From the NCBI GenBank assembly GCA_050747245.1, contig JBOGNO010000003.1, positions 277,738 through 341,737 on the forward strand: a DNA stretch of 64,000 nucleotides. Direction: 5' to 3'. Origin of the DNA: JBOGNO01 sp050747245. Lineage in GTDB: Bacteria > Acidobacteriota > Terriglobia > Acidiferrales > UBA7541. This document shows, one piece after another, positions 59,778 through 64,000 of the stretch. A program made the translations under genes and the position numbers. Within the stretch, counting starts at the first letter, position 1; every line of letters begins with the position of its first letter. The notes beneath the pieces are model-generated. The model searched no databases and was not told the DNA's origin. It saw nothing but the letters and a program-made list of their open reading frames with translations.

Positions 59778-60023
59778 CTACTCGACAACAACCATGTCGG
59801 TAGTGGACTTGGTGTTGCCGGCGGCATCGATGGCCGTGAAGGTGTAGGTGGTTGTTTTCTTCGGCGAAACGCTGACGCATTTTTCAAACGCGGGCCAGAC
59901 GGCGCTGGATTGCGGCTCAGGCGTCACCGATTCGGCATTCGTGCCAAGCTCGAGCGCGAAACGCGCCCCCTGTTTGTCATCGTGGCATCTGATGTAAGAA
60001 GAGAGTTCGGAAGGGCTCGGCCG
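59778..60023 (-). pseudogene. C-terminal remnant of a larger Ig-like repeat protein
   Basis: A minus-strand frame open from an in-frame TAG at 60026-60024 to TAG at 59780-59778, 81 codons with no credible start. It reads CHDDKQGARFALELGTNAE, then CVSVSPKKTTTYTFTAID and ends TTDMVVVE, the look of a final Ig-like/PKD-type domain of an exported protein. The 5' part is absent, so this is probably a decayed gene. The rest of the 59742-60224 gap shows nothing else recognisable. Confidence 0.5.
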
Positions 60024-60224
60024 CTATTCAGAGCCGCTATCAATATCCACAGCTACCACACGACGATCTCAGTGGACAGTACAAACTTCGCGGCTAAGAA
60101 ATCTAAGACCCGTGCGCGCCGGGCTTGACACAGGCGGGTAGCTGCCATAAGGTCTTGCGCAAACGTACAGTCGAAACCGTAAACCCAGGGCTTATGAAGA
60201 GGGTTTCGGTTTGGGAGGTCTGCG

Positions 60225-60674
60225 ATGCCATTAAGTCTTACCACGCTAAGATTCGTAGACAGACCGGTGACCCAGGAAGAGGGCCTGCAGATTCTGGAAC
60301 GCGATGGTTATTCTTGCCAATACTGCGGACTGGACGGCACGGCCAGCTTCGAGAATGCCCTTGCCATGTCGGTCGATTTCGTCGTCCCACGGGCTCGCAA
60401 GGGCAAAAAGGATCCGCGCAACCTGGTGGCGTGCTGCCGTTCCTGCAATATGATCAAGGGCACGCGCGTCTACCACAGTTTTGAGGAAGCCAAAGCTTAC
60501 GTGCTCAAGCGCCGCGAGGAGCTGCGCAAAACCTGGGAGGTCAGGGCGACGCAACCGCATGCTAAAGCCGCGAAAGCGCAAGAGTCGCCTAAGCCCGCAG
60601 CATCTCGTGAAAAATCGAAACTGGCTACGGCCTCTGTGGTTGGCAGCTCGCCGTTATCGATTCGCAACGCGTGA
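60225..60674 (+). CDS. HNH endonuclease-family protein with altered active site
   Basis: 149 residues; GGGAGG six bases before the ATG. C31-QY-C34 and C71-RS-C74 form the zinc knuckle, with NLVACCRSCNMIKG as the usual end of an HNH domain. The first catalytic motif, normally a D-H pair before the I/VPR segment, reads SVDFVVPRARKG: His is replaced by Phe52. The Asn66 and the second part are kept. The ~60-residue Lys/Ala-rich tail is disordered. Either it is a non-cleaving DNA-binding relative or another His serves. Confidence 0.82.
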   Translation: MPLSLTTLRFVDRPVTQEEGLQILERDGYSCQYCGLDGTASFENALAMSVDFVVPRARKGKKDPRNLVACCRSCNMIKGTRVYHSFEEAKAYVLKRREELRKTWEVRATQPHAKAAKAQESPKPAASREKSKLATASVVGSSPLSIRNA

Positions 60675-60788
60675 GCGCATGAGCGGGGAGAACTGTGGTT
60701 CGCTCTTGAGGAAGCCGCGCTGTGTTTGCGGCGTCAGTCCAAATCGATCGCTGCCGACGTGGCTTCTTGGGCGACTCCGTTGGATCTT

Positions 60789-60814
60789 GGGTTCGAACCC
60801 GCGCAGGCCTACCA
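60789..60814 (+). repeat. weak tRNA 3'-end remnant
   Basis: GGGTTCGAACCC followed by GCGCAGGCCTACCA resembles a T-arm and CCA end, with the same GGCCTACCAT as the other remnants. The T-stem no longer pairs properly with the flanks, so this is a decayed copy or chance. Confidence 0.45.
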
Positions 60815-60841
60815 TCACTTTTCGGAAATACTCCGGATACT

Positions 60842-60874
60842 AAAAAAGGGCGCCCCGAACAAGCGGAGGCGCCC
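60842..60874 (-). terminator. terminator of the His/Asp-rich protein gene
   Basis: Stem GGGCGCC / GGCGCCC with a 13-base loop; on the minus strand it is followed by TTTTTTA, 22 bp after the stop codon. Confidence 0.8.
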
Positions 60875-60895
60875 GAGAGAACACTTCATCAGCGA

Positions 60896-61243
60896 TTAGT
60901 GGTGGTCTTCGTCGCGACCGCGGTCGTGGTCATGATCATCCCAGTCATGATCGCTGTGCCAGCGGTGACCGTCTTCATCCCACCATTTGTGATACCTGCT
61001 CCAGCAATATTCGCGGGCCTCTTGTAGCTCGTGGCGCGCACGGTCCGCTTGTTTGCTGTTCCAGCCATGGTGCTCCGCTGCTTCGTGGAGCTTGTGATCG
61101 GCCTTGGCGACGCGATGCTGGCAATCATCGTCATCGGCAAATGCGCGCGGAGCCCCAACCAAGAGCATGAACCCGCCCATCACAGCCGTGGCCAGCGCAA
61201 TGTTCGCGAAACGCTTGATATTTCTCGTGAGAAAAGTCTTCAT
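60896..61243 (-). CDS. exported His/Asp-rich small protein
   Basis: 115 residues from ATG 61243 (GGAGGG eight bases upstream). Signal peptide 1-36 (IALATAVMGGFMLLVGAPRAFA). The mature part has a helical, charged middle (DHKLHEAAEHHGWNSKQADRARHELQEA) and a tail dominated by His, Asp and Trp (HRWHSDHDWDDHDHDRGRDEDHH). Two cysteines may pair. The tail could bind divalent metals. Similar small exported proteins are found in acidobacteria by my recollection, with no known role. Confidence 0.78.
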   Translation of the reverse strand: MKTFLTRNIKRFANIALATAVMGGFMLLVGAPRAFADDDDCQHRVAKADHKLHEAAEHHGWNSKQADRARHELQEAREYCWSRYHKWWDEDGHRWHSDHDWDDHDHDRGRDEDHH

Positions 61244-61429
61244 CAATAGTTCCCTCCTGGTCCGCTCAGGATGGGGTGGGCGGATCTTTCCAGAGTATAA
61301 ATCACGGCAGCGTGCGACAAGAAATGAAATGTCCGCGGACCTTTCCGCTACGAGAATGATGAGGCGGGAACGCGGGAATTGCGCGAGCAAAGACAGAGGA
61401 TGTATAGTCTGCGGTCTCCGGAGGAAAAA

Positions 61430-64000
61430 ATGAATTCATGCGCTTTTCTGCAAGGCTCACTGAAGTGTGGATTTCTTCTGGCGCTCGTGGCGACGATCTT
61501 GACCGCGCTGCCTGCGGCATGGGGGCAGCAAAGTCCGCAGGCTTTTCATCAGGAGATGCGCTGGCGCTTGATCGGGCCATTCCGCGGCGGAAGGACGCGC
61601 GCGGTGGCAGGGGTTCCGAGCCAGCCGAATGTTTTTTATATCGGCGTGTGCAACGGCGGCGTGTGGAAAACGGATGATTACGGGCGCACGTGGAATCCGA
61701 TATTCGATGACGAGCCGGTAGGCTCTGTGGGGGCCATCGCAGTGGCGGCTTCCGACCCCAACATTATTTATGTGGGCAGCGGAGAAGGCTTGCAGCGCCC
61801 CGACCTTTCGGTAGGCAACGGAATGTACAAGTCCACAGACGGCGGGAAAACCTGGACGCATCTGGGGCTCGATGACGGGGAACAGATTCCGCAGATCGCC
61901 GTGGATCCGCGCGATGCGAATCACGTGTTCGCCGCCGTGCTGGGACATCCCTATGGACCAAACGAGATGCGAGGGATTTTCCGTTCTGTGGACGGCGGGC
62001 AAACGTGGCAGAAGGTTCTCTACGTGGATGAAAACACCGGCGGCTCGGACGTGGAGATTGATCCGGCGAATCCGGACATTATTTACGCCGGGCTGTGGGC
62101 CGGACGGCAAGGGCCCTGGGAAGACGGCAACGCATATAACGGAACGACGAGCGGGCTTTTCAAATCCACGGACGGAGGCAACCACTGGACGCAACTGAAG
62201 CAGGGATTGCCCGAAGGATTGGTGCAGGTAAATGTGGCCATCGCGCCGAGCAACACGAGCCGCCTCTATGCGACGGTGGCAATGGCGCGCGGCGTAGGCA
62301 TTTTTCGCTCCGATGATGCCGGCGCGAGCTGGACGCGCATCACGACGGATACGCGGCCTGCCGGGCGCATCGGCGGCGGAGACCTGCCGGTGCCGAGAGT
62401 GGACCCGAAAAATCCCGACATCGTGTACGCGACCAGCACGGTCACCTGGAAATCCACGGACGGAGGCAAGACCTGGACGGGATTTCGCGGAGCGCCCGGC
62501 GGCGATGATTACCAGAACATCTGGATCAATCCGAATGACCCCGACATTATTTTGCTGGCGAGCGACCAGGGCGCCATTGTCACCGTGAACGGCGGCAAGA
62601 CGTGGGGTTCGTGGTACAACCAGCCGACAGCGCAGCTTTATCACGTTTCGACGAGCAATGAATTTCCCTACCAAGTGTGCAGCGGGCAGCAGGAGAGCGG
62701 CTCGGTGTGCATCTCCAGCCGGGGAAACGACGGCGCAATCACGTTTCGCGAATGGCATCCGGCGGCGGTGATCGAATACGGATATGCGGCGCCCGATCCG
62801 CTGAACCCCAACATCGTTTATGGCGGGGGCCGGAACGACGTGACGCGCTACCATCGCGACACCGGGCAGGCGGAAAAAATTTCGCCGATCGTCTCGCGCT
62901 CGGACAAGTACAGATTCGACCGGACCGAGCCGACTCTGTTTTCTCCCGTGGACCCGCACGTCCTCTATTACGCGGCGAATTATCTTTTCAAGACTTCCGA
63001 TGGCGGTCGCAACTGGCAAACCATCAGCCCGGACCTTACGCGCACGCACGATGGAGTGCCGGAAAGCCTCGGGCAAATGGCGCGGAACGACGCGAACGCG
63101 GACAAGATCCGCGGGGTGATTTATTCACTGGCGCCGTCGTTTAAAGACATCAACACACTATGGGCGGGAACGGATGACGGGTGGATATGGCTCACTCGGG
63201 ATGGCGGAAAAAACTGGAAGAACATCACGCCACCCGAGCTGACGCCGTGGAGCAAGGTGACGCAGATCGCCCCGTCACACTTCGACGAGAATACGGCTTA
63301 TGCTTCCGTGAGCCGCTTTCGAATTGACGATCTGAATCCCTATATCTACCGAACGCAAGATGGCGGCAAGACGTGGACGAAAATCACCACGGGCCTTCCC
63401 GAGAATGCAGCGGTGGATACGGTGAGGGAAGATCCCGTCCGCCAGGGATTGCTATTCGCGGGAACCGAAAACGCGGTGTGGGTTTCGTTCGATGAGGGCG
63501 ACCACTGGAAATCGCTGCAGCTTAACTTGCCGCACACGGCGATGCGGGACCTGTGGATACACGATCACGATTTGATCGTGGGCACGCACGGCCGCTCCAT
63601 CTGGATCCTCGACGACATCACGCCGCTCGAACAATGGAGCCCGGAAATCGCCAGCGCGGACGCGCATCTTTTCAAGCCTGAGTCGGCCTACCGCGTCCGA
63701 CGGGACACCAATACGGATACACCTCTGCCGCCCGACGAGCCCGCGGGGAAGAATCCTCCTGACGGCGCGATTCTTGACTATTCGCTGAGCGGCGCCGCGG
63801 CGGGGCCGGTGACGCTAGAAATTTTCGACGCCGCTGGCAACCTCGCGCGGAGATATTCGAGCGACGACAAACCGGAGTTCACCGAAGCGGAGCTTTACAA
63901 GACTCTGGAGGTTCCGGTGTACTGGGTGCGCATGCCGAAGATTCTATCCGCAGAACAGGGGACGCACCGATTCGTCTGGGATTTGCACTATTCCCCCTGT
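61430..64000 (+). CDS. VPS10/BNR-repeat exported protein (partial, runs off the window)
   Basis: ATG 61430 follows GGAGG by five bases; 857 codons are open to the last base. Signal peptide 1-33 (LALVATILTALPAAWGQ). Then repeated beta-propeller blades with Asp-box motifs: KTDDYGRTW, KSTDGGKTW, RSVDGGQTW, KSTDGGNHW, KTSDGGRNW, LTRDGGKNW, RTQDGGKTW. This is the sortilin/VPS10 and BNR-like fold, often labelled glycosyl hydrolase without evidence of activity. After about 740 a different beta domain begins (LEIFDAAGNLARRY). Extracellular or periplasmic; ligand unknown. Confidence 0.9.
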   Translation, partial: MNSCAFLQGSLKCGFLLALVATILTALPAAWGQQSPQAFHQEMRWRLIGPFRGGRTRAVAGVPSQPNVFYIGVCNGGVWKTDDYGRTWNPIFDDEPVGSVGAIAVAASDPNIIYVGSGEGLQRPDLSVGNGMYKSTDGGKTWTHLGLDDGEQIPQIAVDPRDANHVFAAVLGHPYGPNEMRGIFRSVDGGQTWQKVLYVDENTGGSDVEIDPANPDIIYAGLWAGRQGPWEDGNAYNGTTSGLFKSTDGGNHWTQLKQGLPEGLVQVNVAIAPSNTSRLYATVAMARGVGIFRSDDAGASWTRITTDTRPAGRIGGGDLPVPRVDPKNPDIVYATSTVTWKSTDGGKTWTGFRGAPGGDDYQNIWINPNDPDIILLASDQGAIVTVNGGKTWGSWYNQPTAQLYHVSTSNEFPYQVCSGQQESGSVCISSRGNDGAITFREWHPAAVIEYGYAAPDPLNPNIVYGGGRNDVTRYHRDTGQAEKISPIVSRSDKYRFDRTEPTLFSPVDPHVLYYAANYLFKTSDGGRNWQTISPDLTRTHDGVPESLGQMARNDANADKIRGVIYSLAPSFKDINTLWAGTDDGWIWLTRDGGKNWKNITPPELTPWSKVTQIAPSHFDENTAYASVSRFRIDDLNPYIYRTQDGGKTWTKITTGLPENAAVDTVREDPVRQGLLFAGTENAVWVSFDEGDHWKSLQLNLPHTAMRDLWIHDHDLIVGTHGRSIWILDDITPLEQWSPEIASADAHLFKPESAYRVRRDTNTDTPLPPDEPAGKNPPDGAILDYSLSGAAAGPVTLEIFDAAGNLARRYSSDDKPEFTEAELYKTLEVPVYWVRMPKILSAEQGTHRFVWDLHYSPC

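Noticed and set aside
61457..63076. Long open frame (539 codons) on the minus strand
   Set aside because: It is antisense to the VPS10/BNR gene, has Arg/Val-rich shadow composition and no ribosome site; the plus-strand frame carries clear Asp-box repeats.

Overview
The window looks like a chromosomal segment of an acidobacterium (phylum Acidobacteriota). The main reason is five ~800-residue permeases of the ADOP type (acidobacterial duplicated orphan permease: MacB-like periplasmic core plus two FtsX domains). High GC content, TonB/M48/tricorn-like exported proteins and a VPS10/BNR-repeat protein also fit. The genus cannot be fixed from the sequence alone.

Layout. 1-5.5 kb: the 3' end of an RNase R-like gene, two small hypothetical genes, a 3-hydroxyisobutyrate-dehydrogenase-family enzyme and a large DUF11/TIG surface protein. 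5.6-9.4 kb: an accessory segment with a vapBC toxin-antitoxin pair, a 48-residue membrane peptide, an M48 protease and a membrane protein. It is bracketed by inverted copies of an unusual 81-bp element, each preceded by an outward-facing sigma70-type promoter. 9.4-30.3 kb: housekeeping and stress genes, namely a DapB-like dehydrogenase, tricorn-like protease, OsmC, MetE-like methyltransferase with rhodanese, a Met/His-rich exported protein, Mn/Fe superoxide dismutase, a VIT1-like transporter, an M28 peptidase, TonB with M48 protease, an acyl-ligase/ACP/acyltransferase fusion, a LytS/LytTR two-component pair and a cytochrome c.

30.3-49.8 kb is one long minus-strand cluster: a membrane-fusion adaptor, two LolD/MacB-type ATPases, five ADOP permeases, a receiver-PP2C phosphatase, an NtrC-type sigma54 activator and an NtrY-type kinase. 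The two receiver domains are close paralogues sharing an odd insertion after the phospho-acceptor. One kinase may therefore feed both a sigma54 output and a phosphatase output. A candidate -24/-12 promoter lies just upstream of the adaptor gene.

50-54.7 kb: a fourth copy of the 81-bp element, an unrecognised three-gene operon, a DUF1326 protein, a Fic/Doc toxin with a 54-codon upstream partner gene (flanked by ~22-bp direct repeats), and fabV. 54.7-61 kb: a second cytochrome c and a tRNA-Val(GAC) gene, followed by a trail of tRNA 3'-end remnants. Between these sit a DUF2306 protein, a Tat-exported vanadium-haloperoxidase-like enzyme, a GIY-YIG protein, a VOC protein, a broken gene fragment and an HNH protein, which looks like an integration hotspot. 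The window ends inside a VPS10/BNR-repeat exported protein.

All functional names rest on reading motifs by eye; no database search was run.
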